Positions 1 through 8,734 of a stretch of 39,552 nt of DNA are shown here, piece by piece. The position numbers were made by a program, and so were the translations under genes. The notes beneath the pieces were generated by a model. That model had not been told where the DNA came from, ran no database searches, and saw only the letters and a list, made by a program, of their open reading frames with translations. The stretch lies in assembly GCA_905193585.1 (NCBI GenBank), contig CAJJPG010000003.1, positions 1 through 39,552 of the forward strand, in the 5' to 3' direction. Source of the DNA: an uncultured Oscillospiraceae bacterium. Its GTDB lineage: Bacteria; Bacillota; Clostridia; Oscillospirales; Acutalibacteraceae. The first letter of the stretch is position 1. Each line of letters starts with the position of its first letter.

Positions 1-1317
1 ATTCCCTCTTTTGATGACTGGTTCGTGATATCCACAATATCCGAAGTTGCCTTCAACTGTTTTCTGAAGGATTTAAAGCCTGTTTCACTTGAATCGGGTG
101 AGCTTACCCTGTCGATAGATAATGAATATATGCGCGGGGTAGTGGAGCAGAATTATACGGAAATTTTGAAAAACGCCGTTAAAAAGGTTATGGGCATTGA
201 AATAGGCGTTAAAATTATCTGCGAGGATGAAGAGGAAAAAATTCTTAAAGCCGAGCAGTTCAGCGACGGGCTTTCGTTTGAGGACTTTTTCACCTTTTCA
301 AACTTTGTTGTGGGGGCTACCAACCGTTTTGCCTACGCCGCCTCATACTCTGTGGCGACCAACCCCGCCAACACCTATAACCCGCTTGTTATTTACGGCC
401 CCTCGGGCGTGGGCAAGACCCACCTTATGCTGGCTATAAAAAATGAGATAAAGAAAAACTTCCCCTATAAAAAAATTGGGTACATAAGGGGCGAGGATTT
501 CACAAATCAGCTTATAAAGGCATTGCAGGAGGGTAAGCTGGGACTCGGCACTATTGACGATTTCCGCAATAAGTTCCGCAATGTGGATGTGCTGCTGATA
601 GACGATATCCATTTTATAGCAGGTAAGGAGCAGACGCAGGAAGAATTTTTCAACACCTTTAATACTCTTTTCCAAAACAACAAGCAGATTGTTGTAACGC
701 TTGACCGCCCTATTAAGGAAATTAAAACGCTGGACGACAGAATCCGCTCCCGTTTTGAAAGCGGCCTGCCTGCGGATATTACCGCACCCGATTTTGAAAC
801 CCGCGTGGGAATTATAAACAAGAAATGCGAACAGATGCACATTGAAATAGATGAAAGCCTGGTTTACTACATTGCCGAGCACATAAAGGTGAATACAAGG
901 CAATTAGAGGGCGTGGTTAAAAAGCTGCACGCTTACATTGCCATTCAGAACAAAACGCCCACCATGGGAGTTGTGCAGGGGCTTATAAAGGACGTTATTA
1001 ACGATACCCGCCCCGAGCCTATTAAGATTGAGAAGATAATATCCGAAGTGGCTAAAACCTACAATGTTTCCGAAAGCGATATTCTTTCCAACCGCAGAAC
1101 GGCGGCGCTGGCGCTGGCGCGGCAGGTTGCAATGTATATAGCGCGCGAAACCACCAACCTTTCCTACAAGGCTATAGGCGAAAGCTTCGGCAAGGATCAC
1201 ACTACAGTGCTTCATAACGTGCGCTGCATTGAAAACTTTTTGAGGGACAAGCCCTACCAAAAAGAACTGGTAGACGATATTATTAAAAACCTTAAAAGCG
1301 ATAACACGGCGTACTGA
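1..1317 (+). CDS. dnaA: Chromosomal replication initiator DnaA (5' end cut by window)
   Basis: DnaA binds DnaA boxes at oriC and opens the duplex in an ATP-dependent way. The reading frame is open to base 1 and the upstream codons (reading IPSFDDWF) resemble the DnaA N-terminal domain, so the true start is probably just left of the window and the GTG at 25 is likely internal. Counting from that GTG, Walker A GPSGVGKT is at 125-132, Walker B LLIDD at about 190-194, and the C-terminal box-binding signature (GKDHTTVLHNV) at about 389-399. The visible 430-438 residues are close to the usual ~440-450. It is the first gene of the origin block, followed by a 207-bp non-coding stretch with DnaA boxes. 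Confidence 0.97.
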   Translation: MPSFDDWFVISTISEVAFNCFLKDLKPVSLESGELTLSIDNEYMRGVVEQNYTEILKNAVKKVMGIEIGVKIICEDEEEKILKAEQFSDGLSFEDFFTFSNFVVGATNRFAYAASYSVATNPANTYNPLVIYGPSGVGKTHLMLAIKNEIKKNFPYKKIGYIRGEDFTNQLIKALQEGKLGLGTIDDFRNKFRNVDVLLIDDIHFIAGKEQTQEEFFNTFNTLFQNNKQIVVTLDRPIKEIKTLDDRIRSRFESGLPADITAPDFETRVGIINKKCEQMHIEIDESLVYYIAEHIKVNTRQLEGVVKKLHAYIAIQNKTPTMGVVQGLIKDVINDTRPEPIKIEKIISEVAKTYNVSESDILSNRRTAALALARQVAMYIARETTNLSYKAIGESFGKDHTTVLHNVRCIENFLRDKPYQKELVDDIIKNLKSDNTAY

Positions 1318-1469
1318 AATTATCCACACTGTAAACCTTAATTAACCGCGAAGTTATTAACACCCGTGTGTATAACTTAAAATGCGCAAAATTATAAAGA
1401 AATTATAAACATTTCTTTCAACCGCGAAAATCGGCTGTTTAAAAGCCTTTAAGGCATTTATCCCCACAA
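1318..1469. other. Probable oriC segment: DnaA-box cluster between dnaA and dnaN
   Basis: Directly visible are a perfect consensus box TTATCCACA at 1320-1328, an inverted consensus box TGTGTATAA (TTATACACA on the minus strand) at 1367-1375, a one-mismatch box TTATTAACA at 1354-1362 and a second one-mismatch box TTATCCCCA at 1458-1466. Between them (about 1376-1430) is a run rich in A and T that could serve as the unwinding element. Firmicutes origins usually have box clusters on both sides of dnaA; only the downstream one can be seen here. The spacing and orientation fit an origin, but origin activity is inferred. Confidence 0.75.
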
Positions 1470-1498
1470 TTCACACCCCTTATTATTACTGTTATATT
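1470..1498 (+). promoter_or_regulatory. Predicted sigma-A promoter of dnaN
   Basis: The -35 TTCACA (1470-1475) and -10 TATATT (1493-1498) are separated by 17 bp, and a TG one base before the -10 makes it an extended -10. It lies just downstream of the 1458-1466 DnaA-like box, so DnaA could influence it. The predicted transcript start is near 1505, only about 20 bases before the dnaN ATG. Confidence 0.55.
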
Positions 1499-1524
1499 AT
1501 TATTTGTTTTTAGGAGGAAAAAAT

Positions 1525-2625
1525 ATGATTTTTTCTGTTGAACGCTCAGCCTTGCTTGATGCGGTTTCAAGACTTCAGAGGGTTGTAGGCTCAAAAACCT
1601 CTATGCCGGTATTAGAGGGTATTTTGGTATCCGCCGAGCAGGGCAAGGTCACCCTTATTTCCTATAACCTTGAAATGGGAATGAAAAAGGAAATATACGC
1701 TAAGTGCGACGAGCCGGGCGATATTGTTATAAACGCACGTTTGCTTGCCGACATACTGCGCCGTATGAACGGCTTGCAGGTAAGCATAGAGGCAGATGAA
1801 AAGCTTAATTGCCATATTAAATGCGGCGAGGCTACATTTGATATTATGGGTATGGCGGCGGAGGATTTCCCCGAAATGCCGACAGTAGGCAGCGGCAACA
1901 GTATTTTAATAGGCGGCAAGATACTTACCGAAATGGTAAAAGGCACAATATTCGCGGTTGCACAAAACGAGGGCGCTAAGCCGATACTTACGGGTATTAA
2001 CGTAACTATTGAGGACGGAATATTACAGTTTGTGGCGATTGACGGCTACCGCCTTGCAATAAGGCGCGAAAAGGTAGATATTTCGGGCAGCTTTTCCTTT
2101 ATATTATCGGGCAGAGCGGTAGGCGAGGCTGTAAAGCTTATAGCGGAGGACACCGAAAATGTGGAAATAAGCTTTGGGGACAGGCTTGTAAGCTTTAATA
2201 TAGACGGCTACTCCTTTATATCCCGTCTCTTAGAGGGCGAGTTTGTAAACTACCAAAAAACAATACCCGCCGAGCACAAGCAAAGAGTGGTTGTTAATAC
2301 AAGGGAGCTTGTAGATACCATTGAGCGTGTTTCCCTGCTTATAAGCGAGTCGTTTTCAACACCTATTCGCTGCTATTTTAATGAATTGAATGTTGTGTTT
2401 ACCTGCGCTACCTCAGTAGGTAGAGCTACGGAAACCTTTAATACCAAATTAGAGGGCGAAAACTTTGAAATAGGGCTTAACAGCCGCTATCTTTTAGAGG
2501 CTTTAAAGGCGGTTGATACCGAGCAGGTACAGATTCTTTTCAACGGCTCGGGCGCGGGCGTGCTTATAGAGCCGCTTGAGGGCGACGATTTCAAATATAT
2601 GATAATGCCTATGAGGTTGAGATAA
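1525..2625 (+). CDS. dnaN: DNA polymerase III sliding clamp (beta subunit)
   Basis: The 366-residue ring-forming processivity clamp that tethers DNA polymerase III to DNA. Length and sequence fit the bacterial clamp: three repeated clamp folds, a start reading MIFSVERSALLDAVSRLQRV and the characteristic C-terminal end MIMPMRLR, whose MPMRL forms part of the partner-binding pocket. The frame also has an in-frame TTG at 1504, but the AGGAGG at 1512-1517 sits 7 bases before the ATG at 1525, which fixes that start. It overlaps the next gene by one base (stop TAA shares its last A with the ATG), so dnaN, the S4 gene and recF are translationally coupled. Confidence 0.97.
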   Translation: MIFSVERSALLDAVSRLQRVVGSKTSMPVLEGILVSAEQGKVTLISYNLEMGMKKEIYAKCDEPGDIVINARLLADILRRMNGLQVSIEADEKLNCHIKCGEATFDIMGMAAEDFPEMPTVGSGNSILIGGKILTEMVKGTIFAVAQNEGAKPILTGINVTIEDGILQFVAIDGYRLAIRREKVDISGSFSFILSGRAVGEAVKLIAEDTENVEISFGDRLVSFNIDGYSFISRLLEGEFVNYQKTIPAEHKQRVVVNTRELVDTIERVSLLISESFSTPIRCYFNELNVVFTCATSVGRATETFNTKLEGENFEIGLNSRYLLEALKAVDTEQVQILFNGSGAGVLIEPLEGDDFKYMIMPMRLR

Positions 2626-2837
2626 TGGAGATAAAAAGGCTTTCGATAAAGGAAGATTTTATCCGGCTTGACAGCGCCATGAAATTAGCCGGCATTGTTT
2701 CAACCGGCGGGCATGCCAAAACGGTTATACAAAACGGCGAGGTTAAGGTAAACGGCGAAATATGCTTAATGCGCGGGAAAAAGCTTAAAAGCGGCGATAC
2801 CGCCGAATTTGACGGCTTTAAGTTCGTAATAGAATGA
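2625..2837 (+). CDS. S4-domain RNA-binding protein (YaaA/RlbA type)
   Basis: A 70-residue stand-alone S4 domain. The visible features are the start of the S4 fold (IRLDSAMKLAGIVSTGGHAK) and the core VNGE..LMRGKKLKSGD. In Bacillus the equivalent gene yaaA/rlbA occupies the same place between dnaN and recF and has been linked to large ribosomal subunit assembly; the exact role is not established here. It overlaps dnaN by 1 base and recF by 4 bases, so it belongs to the same transcription unit. Confidence 0.9.
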   Translation: MEIKRLSIKEDFIRLDSAMKLAGIVSTGGHAKTVIQNGEVKVNGEICLMRGKKLKSGDTAEFDGFKFVIE

Positions 2838-3898
2838 GGATAAATTATTTTTCCTGCCGCAATTTCAGGAATTTAGAAGAAACGGAAATAAATAATTTCG
2901 ATGAAATGAATGTTATTTGCGGCGAAAACGCGCAGGGCAAAACAAACCTTTTAGAGGGTATGTGGCTTTTTACGGGAATAAAAAGCTTTCGTTCCGCCAA
3001 GGACGCGGCGTTTGTGCGGTTCGGCAAAGAAAAAGCCGAGCTTAAAATGGATTTTTCGGCTGACGGAATAGAAAACGACGCCGAAATTGAAATAAAAGAG
3101 CACCGCGCAGCCGCACTTAACGGCAGCAAGCTTAAAAGCGCGGCGGCGCTGGCGGGCAGCTTTAAGGCGATAGTATTTTCGCCTGATGATTTAGAGCTGG
3201 TCTCGGGCGGACCTGCCGTGCGGCGGCGGTTTTTGGATATTGCAATAGGTCAGCTTTACCCCGCATATATAGGCATTTCAAAAGCATACGCCCGCGCGGT
3301 GACCCAGCGCAACCGGATAATTAAGGATTACAGGTATGACGGCACTTTATCTGTAATGCTTGATGTATTTGAAAACGAAATAGCGGCAAACGGCAGAAAA
3401 ATTTATGCTTTCAGAAATAAATATACCGAGTATTTAAAGGAATTTCTGCCGAGTGTCTACGGCGGTATATCGTCTGGCAAGGAAGTGCTTGAAACCGAGT
3501 ATATGCCGGTGTGCGGGGCGGACGAGCTTTTAGAAAAACTCAAAAAAGCCCGCGCGGACGATATGTATTCGGGTACTACCTCTATAGGGCCGCACAGGGA
3601 CGAGCTTATTTTTAAAATAAACGGCATATCGGCGCGAAATTTCGGCTCACAGGGGCAAAAGCGGAGCGTATCACTCTCTGTAAAACTAGCCGAGGCGGAA
3701 ATTATAAATAAGCTTTCGGGCGAATACCCCGTGTTTTTACTGGACGACGTTATGAGCGAGCTTGACCCCGAGCGGCAAAATTACGTTTTAAACCATATTA
3801 AGGGCATACAATCCTTTATAACCTGCTGCGACCCATCAAATATAGCGCAGCTTAAAAAAGGAAAAATAATAAATGTTAAAAACGGGCAGGTGAGCTGA
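2834..3898 (+). CDS. recF: DNA replication and repair protein RecF
   Basis: An SMC-like ATPase that works with RecO and RecR to load RecA at single-strand gaps. Walker A GENAQGKT lies at 30-37, the ABC signature region GSQGQKRS at 271-278, Walker B VFLLDDV at 300-306 and the D-loop SELD at 308-311; 354 residues is normal for the family. Its ATG overlaps the stop of the S4 gene (ATGA), consistent with coupling. Its partner recR is encoded in the same window at 31069-31671. Confidence 0.97.
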   Translation: MRINYFSCRNFRNLEETEINNFDEMNVICGENAQGKTNLLEGMWLFTGIKSFRSAKDAAFVRFGKEKAELKMDFSADGIENDAEIEIKEHRAAALNGSKLKSAAALAGSFKAIVFSPDDLELVSGGPAVRRRFLDIAIGQLYPAYIGISKAYARAVTQRNRIIKDYRYDGTLSVMLDVFENEIAANGRKIYAFRNKYTEYLKEFLPSVYGGISSGKEVLETEYMPVCGADELLEKLKKARADDMYSGTTSIGPHRDELIFKINGISARNFGSQGQKRSVSLSVKLAEAEIINKLSGEYPVFLLDDVMSELDPERQNYVLNHIKGIQSFITCCDPSNIAQLKKGKIINVKNGQVS

Positions 3899-3901
3899 TA
3901 A

Positions 3902-4162
3902 ATGTATATACACTTAGGGCAGGGCACAGTCGTGCGCTCGCGGGATGTGCTGGGAATTTTTGATTTAGACAGCACCACCGTTTCAAAGCACACGCGAAAA
4001 TTTCTTGAAAGGGCGGAAAAAAACGGCGACGTTATAACCGTTTCCTATGAATTGCCGAAATCCTTTGCGGTTGTGAGTGAAAACGGCAAAACAAAGGTAT
4101 ATATTTCTCAGCTTGCAACATCTACCCTTTTAAAACGGTCGGGTTTTATAGATTCTCTTTAA
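3902..4162 (+). CDS. remB: Extracellular-matrix regulatory protein RemB family (DUF370)
   Basis: An 86-residue protein of the DUF370/RemA-RemB family. It begins MYIHLGQGTVVRSRDVLGIF and ends with the conserved stretch that includes KVYISQLATSTLLKR. In Bacillus subtilis RemB (YaaB) sits at exactly this place between recF and gyrB; the related RemA binds DNA and controls biofilm matrix genes, while the function of RemB is less clear. Only 3 bases separate it from recF. The family assignment is firm; the regulatory role is by homology. Confidence 0.9.
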   Translation: MYIHLGQGTVVRSRDVLGIFDLDSTTVSKHTRKFLERAEKNGDVITVSYELPKSFAVVSENGKTKVYISQLATSTLLKRSGFIDSL

Positions 4163-4178
4163 TTGAAAGGAATGTTTT

Positions 4179-6128
4179 TTGAAAATGAGTAACGACATTA
4201 CTACCCCTGTAACGGAAAATTACGACGAAAATTCCATACAGGTGCTTGAAGGGCTTGAGGCGGTGCGAAAGCGCCCCGGTATGTATATAGGCTCTACGGG
4301 CGAGCGCGGTTTGCACCACTTGGTCTATGAAATTGTGGATAACTCAATAGATGAAGCGCTTGCGGGCTACTGCGATAAGATTTTGGTGGAAATACTGGAT
4401 GACGGCGTAATTCGCGTTACCGATAACGGGCGCGGCATACCCGTTGGTATTCATCCGCAAAAGGGAATACCTACAGTCAGCGTTGTTTTCACAATTCTGC
4501 ACGCGGGCGGTAAATTCGGCGGCAGCGGCTATAAGGTCTCAGGCGGTCTGCACGGCGTGGGCGCCTCGGTAGTAAATGCGCTGTCTTCTTGGCTCGAAGT
4601 TGAAATTTGTGACGGCAAGCATATTTATTTACAGAGATATGAATGCGGCAACATAAAAACCGACCTTAAAATAATAGGCGATACCGATAAAACGGGTACA
4701 AAGGTTACCTTTAAGCCCGACCCGACCATATTTACAGATACCACAAGGTATGATTTTGATACACTGCTTTTAAGACTTCGTGAGCAGGCTTTCTTAAATG
4801 CGGGCATACGCATTGTTTTAAAGGACGAGCGGACAGACGCGGATATTCCCCACAGAGAAGAAGATCTGCACTTTGAGGGAGGTATAAAATCATACGTTGA
4901 ATTTTTGCTTGAAAAGAGCAAAAAGGACAGACTTAATCAGGACGTTATTTATTTAAGCGGCTCATCGGGCGACTCTATGGCGGAAATAGCGCTTTTGTGG
5001 AGCACGGGGTACGATACCAAAATAATGTCCTTTGCGAACACCATTCACACGGTGGACGGCGGTACGCACGAAAGCGCCTTTAAAACAAGCCTTGCAAGGG
5101 TAATAAATAAATATGCCCGCACCTTTAAGTTTTTGAAAGAAAGCGACGCTAATTTAAAGAGCGAGGATATTAACGAGGGTCTTGTGGCGGTTGTAAGCGT
5201 AAAACTTACCGACGCGCAGTTTGAATCGCAGACCAAGGCGAAATTAGGCAACACCGCAATAGGCACGCTTGTAAACAACATAGTTGCCGAAAAGATGATG
5301 AATTATCTTGAAGACCACCCCGCAGAGGCTAAGATAATTCTTGATAAATCGATTGCGTCTTCCAACGCGCGCGAGGCGGCACAAAAGGCGCGCGAACTGC
5401 AAAGAAATAAATCGGGCATAGGCGGAAAGACCAGAATGCCCGAAAAGCTGACCGACTGTATTTCAAATGACCCGACCAAGACAGAGATATTTATAGTCGA
5501 GGGTGATTCGGCAGGCGGATCGGCGGTAGAGGGCAGAAACAGCACCTACCAGGCTATACTTCCGCTTTGGGGTAAAATGCTCAACGTTGAAAAGGCAAGA
5601 GTGGATAAGGTTTACGGCAACGATAAGCTGACCCCGGTAATAGTGGCTCTCGGCACGGGAATAGCCGAAAATTTTGATATAAATAAATTACGCTATGATA
5701 AAATTGTTATTATGGCGGATGCCGATGTTGACGGCTCGCACATCAGAACGCTGCTATTAACATTCTTCTTCCGTTATATGCCGCAGCTTATTGAAACGGG
5801 GCATATATATTTAGCCCAGCCGCCGCTTTACCGTGTTGCAAAGGGCAAAAGGTATTTTGACGCGTTTACGGACGAGGAAAAGGACAGATATGTGGCGGAA
5901 CTCGGCGGCGACCCCGATGTTCAGCGCTATAAGGGTCTCGGTGAGATGAACCCCGAGCAGCTGTGGGAAACCACACTTGATCCCGAACACAGAACAATGT
6001 TAAGGGTGAATATGGAGGACGCGGAAATTGCTGACCAGACCTTTACAATGCTTATGGGCGAGGAAGTAGAGCCGAGAAGAAAATTCATTGAAGATAACGC
6101 GGTATTCGCGACGGATCTTGATATTTAA
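4179..6128 (+). CDS. gyrB: DNA gyrase subunit B
   Basis: The ATPase/TOPRIM subunit of the enzyme that introduces negative supercoils. Visible GHKL ATP-binding motifs are NSIDEALAGY, DNGRGIPVGIH and GLHGVGASVVNAL, followed by the TOPRIM motifs EGDSAGGSA and DADVDGSH, and the C-terminal QRYKGLGEMNPEQLW. About 649 residues, the usual length for the short Gram-positive type. Two starts are possible: TTG at 4179, which is 8 bases after AAAGG (4166-4170), or ATG at 4185, which is 14 bases after it. The spacing favours TTG. gyrA follows after 13 bases, so the two subunits are made from one operon. Confidence 0.97.
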   Translation: MKMSNDITTPVTENYDENSIQVLEGLEAVRKRPGMYIGSTGERGLHHLVYEIVDNSIDEALAGYCDKILVEILDDGVIRVTDNGRGIPVGIHPQKGIPTVSVVFTILHAGGKFGGSGYKVSGGLHGVGASVVNALSSWLEVEICDGKHIYLQRYECGNIKTDLKIIGDTDKTGTKVTFKPDPTIFTDTTRYDFDTLLLRLREQAFLNAGIRIVLKDERTDADIPHREEDLHFEGGIKSYVEFLLEKSKKDRLNQDVIYLSGSSGDSMAEIALLWSTGYDTKIMSFANTIHTVDGGTHESAFKTSLARVINKYARTFKFLKESDANLKSEDINEGLVAVVSVKLTDAQFESQTKAKLGNTAIGTLVNNIVAEKMMNYLEDHPAEAKIILDKSIASSNAREAAQKARELQRNKSGIGGKTRMPEKLTDCISNDPTKTEIFIVEGDSAGGSAVEGRNSTYQAILPLWGKMLNVEKARVDKVYGNDKLTPVIVALGTGIAENFDINKLRYDKIVIMADADVDGSHIRTLLLTFFFRYMPQLIETGHIYLAQPPLYRVAKGKRYFDAFTDEEKDRYVAELGGDPDVQRYKGLGEMNPEQLWETTLDPEHRTMLRVNMEDAEIADQTFTMLMGEEVEPRRKFIEDNAVFATDLDI

Positions 6129-6141
6129 GGGGTGAGAAAAA

Positions 6142-8697
6142 ATGGCAAAGCAGGAAAATGTTTACTGGCCGAGTAATGAAGAAACAAAAATCGTTCCGGT
6201 TGAAATTGTAGACGAAATTAAGGGCAGTATGCTCCAGTACTCAATGTCGGTATTAGTGGGGCGCGCCATACCCGATGTGCGCGACGGCTTAAAGCCCGTT
6301 CACAGAAGAATACTTTACACAATGTTTGAAAACGGGTTGACACCGGATAAGGCATACCGTAAGTGCGCCGATACCGTGGGTTCGGTGCTCGGTCGTTACC
6401 ATCCGCACGGCGACGCCAGCGTTTACGATGCAATGGTGCGTATGGCACAGGATTTCTCCCTCCGTTATCCTTTAATTGACGGTCACGGAAACTTCGGTAA
6501 CATAGACGGTTATCCCGCGGCTGCCTACCGTTATACAGAATCGAGAATGAACAGGCTATCGCTTCATATGCTCGACGATATTAACAAGGAAACGGTAGAT
6601 TTTCAGCCGAACTACGATAACCGCTTAAACGAACCCGAAGTTCTCCCTGTCAGATTTCCGCAGTTATTAGTAAACGGTTCTTCGGGTATTGCCGTAGGTA
6701 TGGCAACCGAAATTCCGCCGCATAACTTAGGCGAAGTAATTGACGGTATGTGCGCCCTTATTGATAACCCCGAGGCGGATTTACAGGAAATTTGCCAATA
6801 TATAAAGGGACCCGATTTCCCGACGGGCGGCATTATAATGGGTCGCAGCGGTATTCGCGCGGCATACGCTACGGGCAGGGGCAAAATAACCCTGCGCGGC
6901 AAAGCCGAAATAGAGGAGACCAAAAACGGAAAATACCGCATAGTTATAACCGAAATACCCTACAAGGTGCGCAAAAAGGACCTTGTTAAGGCGATATACG
7001 ACCAAGCGGCGGACAAAAAAATTGAGGGGATAGAGGACGTTGTTGACTATTCCTCAAAGCGTGACGGCGGTATAAGAATAATAGTCGATTTAAAGAAGGA
7101 CGCCAACCCGCAGGTCATACTTAACAAGCTTTACAAAAACACCGCTTTACAAACCACAATAGGCGCTATTTTACTTGCGATAGTAAACGGCAAGCCGCAG
7201 ATTTTAACGCTAAAGGATATGCTGCAGAACTGCATAGACTTCCAGTGCGATATTATCCGCCGCCGCACCGCTTACGATAAGCGCAAGGCAGAGGAGCGCG
7301 CCCATATTTTAGAGGGCTTAAAGGTAGCGCTTGATTTTATTGACGAGGTTATAGCGATAATCCGCTCAAGCAAGACAATACCCGAAAGTAAGCAGGCGTT
7401 ATCCGACCGCTTCGGGCTTGACGATATTCAGACCACCGCAATCGTTCAGATGCAATTAGGTAAGCTGTCAGGTCTTGAAAAACAGAAAATTCTTGACGAA
7501 TTGCAGGAAAAACTGGACTTTATTAAAGAGTGCGAGGCAATTTTGGCAAGTCATGAACGTATACTTGATATTGTAAAGACCGAGGCTTTAAATCTTCGCG
7601 ATAAATTCTCAGACGACCGCCGCACCGAAATTACCGACGTTGTGGGCGATGTTGATATTGAGGACCTTATTCCCGAGGAGCAGTGCGTGCTTACCAAAAC
7701 CGAAAACGGCTTTATTAAGCGCCTGCCTGCCGATACCTATAACGTTCAGCACCGCGGCGGCAGAGGAATTACGGGTATGACCACGCGCGATGACGATACG
7801 GTTGAAAATATGTTCGTGTGCTCTTCGCACGATTACATTATGCTGTTCTCAAATCTCGGCAGAATGTACCGCATTAAGGCTTACGAAATACCCGAGGGCA
7901 GCCGAACCTCAAAGGGAATGAATATTATAAATATTCTGCCCCTTATGCCGAATGAGAAAATTACGATAATTCTGCCCGCCTCCGAGCTTGATGAGGAACA
8001 TTATATCACAATGGTAACAAAGAAGGGTATAATAAAGCGTACCAAGCTTTCGGAGTTCAGGAACACAAGAAAGAGCGGTATTATTGCAATTTCCATTGAT
8101 GATGACGATGAGCTGACCTTTGTTAAAATGACAAACGGGGAAAATAACCTGTTTATAGCTACCAAAAAGGGTATGGCAATTCAGTTTAATGAAAATCAGG
8201 TTCGCGCCATGGGCAGAGGAGCCAGAGGCGTTAAGGCGATTACAATGAAGCCCGAGGACTACGTGGTTTCAATGGAAATAACAAATGAAAACACCAAACT
8301 TTTAACCATTACCGAAACAGGCTACGGCAGAATAAGCCCGATAAGCGACTACCGCCTGCAATCCCGCGGCGGTAAGGGTCTTACCAACTACCGCGTTGAA
8401 AAGTACGGCGATGTTGCGACGTCGCTTGCGGTAACGGGCGAAGAGGATATTATAATGATAGCCTCAAACGGTATAATAATAAGAATATTCTCGGGCGATA
8501 TTTCCACCTTTGCCCGTCCCGCAAAGGGCGTGCGCGTAATGAAGGTGGGCGAGGGCGAAAAGATACTCTCGGTAGCGGTGACAGAGCACAGCGACGAGGA
8601 GCCGACCGATTTACCCGAAACACCCGAGGCTGACGCGGGCGCGGCAGAGCCCGACGAGCCGGAAACAGAGGAAGAAAGCACCGGCGCAGAGGAATAG
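6142..8697 (+). CDS. gyrA: DNA gyrase subunit A
   Basis: The DNA-cleaving and wrapping subunit. The catalytic Arg-Tyr pair is R130-Y131 within AAAYRYTES. The quinolone-resistance region reads HPHGDASVYDAM, giving Ala92 and Asp96 at the positions equivalent to E. coli Ser83 and Asp87. The C-terminal wrapping domain has the GyrA-box-like QSRGGKG. The last ~35 residues form a very acidic tail rich in Glu and Asp, ending TEEESTGAEE; such tails in other gyrases tune wrapping. 851 residues. A GGGGTGAG site lies before the ATG. Topoisomerase IV ParC is the alternative, but the position after gyrB and the box motif favour GyrA. Confidence 0.97.
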   Translation: MAKQENVYWPSNEETKIVPVEIVDEIKGSMLQYSMSVLVGRAIPDVRDGLKPVHRRILYTMFENGLTPDKAYRKCADTVGSVLGRYHPHGDASVYDAMVRMAQDFSLRYPLIDGHGNFGNIDGYPAAAYRYTESRMNRLSLHMLDDINKETVDFQPNYDNRLNEPEVLPVRFPQLLVNGSSGIAVGMATEIPPHNLGEVIDGMCALIDNPEADLQEICQYIKGPDFPTGGIIMGRSGIRAAYATGRGKITLRGKAEIEETKNGKYRIVITEIPYKVRKKDLVKAIYDQAADKKIEGIEDVVDYSSKRDGGIRIIVDLKKDANPQVILNKLYKNTALQTTIGAILLAIVNGKPQILTLKDMLQNCIDFQCDIIRRRTAYDKRKAEERAHILEGLKVALDFIDEVIAIIRSSKTIPESKQALSDRFGLDDIQTTAIVQMQLGKLSGLEKQKILDELQEKLDFIKECEAILASHERILDIVKTEALNLRDKFSDDRRTEITDVVGDVDIEDLIPEEQCVLTKTENGFIKRLPADTYNVQHRGGRGITGMTTRDDDTVENMFVCSSHDYIMLFSNLGRMYRIKAYEIPEGSRTSKGMNIINILPLMPNEKITIILPASELDEEHYITMVTKKGIIKRTKLSEFRNTRKSGIIAISIDDDDELTFVKMTNGENNLFIATKKGMAIQFNENQVRAMGRGARGVKAITMKPEDYVVSMEITNENTKLLTITETGYGRISPISDYRLQSRGGKGLTNYRVEKYGDVATSLAVTGEEDIIMIASNGIIIRIFSGDISTFARPAKGVRVMKVGEGEKILSVAVTEHSDEEPTDLPETPEADAGAAEPDEPETEEESTGAEE

Positions 8698-8734
8698 AGG
8701 AGAATATTCCGAGTAAAAAGGCAGGTATAAAACT

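Noticed and set aside
343..903. Long minus-strand reading frame inside dnaA
   Set aside because: It is a shadow of dnaA codon usage, with no ribosome site and no recognisable family.
4172..4192. Six-codon leader peptide (MFFENE) before gyrB
   Set aside because: Its ATG is only one base from AAAGG, and it overlaps the likely gyrB start; chance is the simpler explanation.
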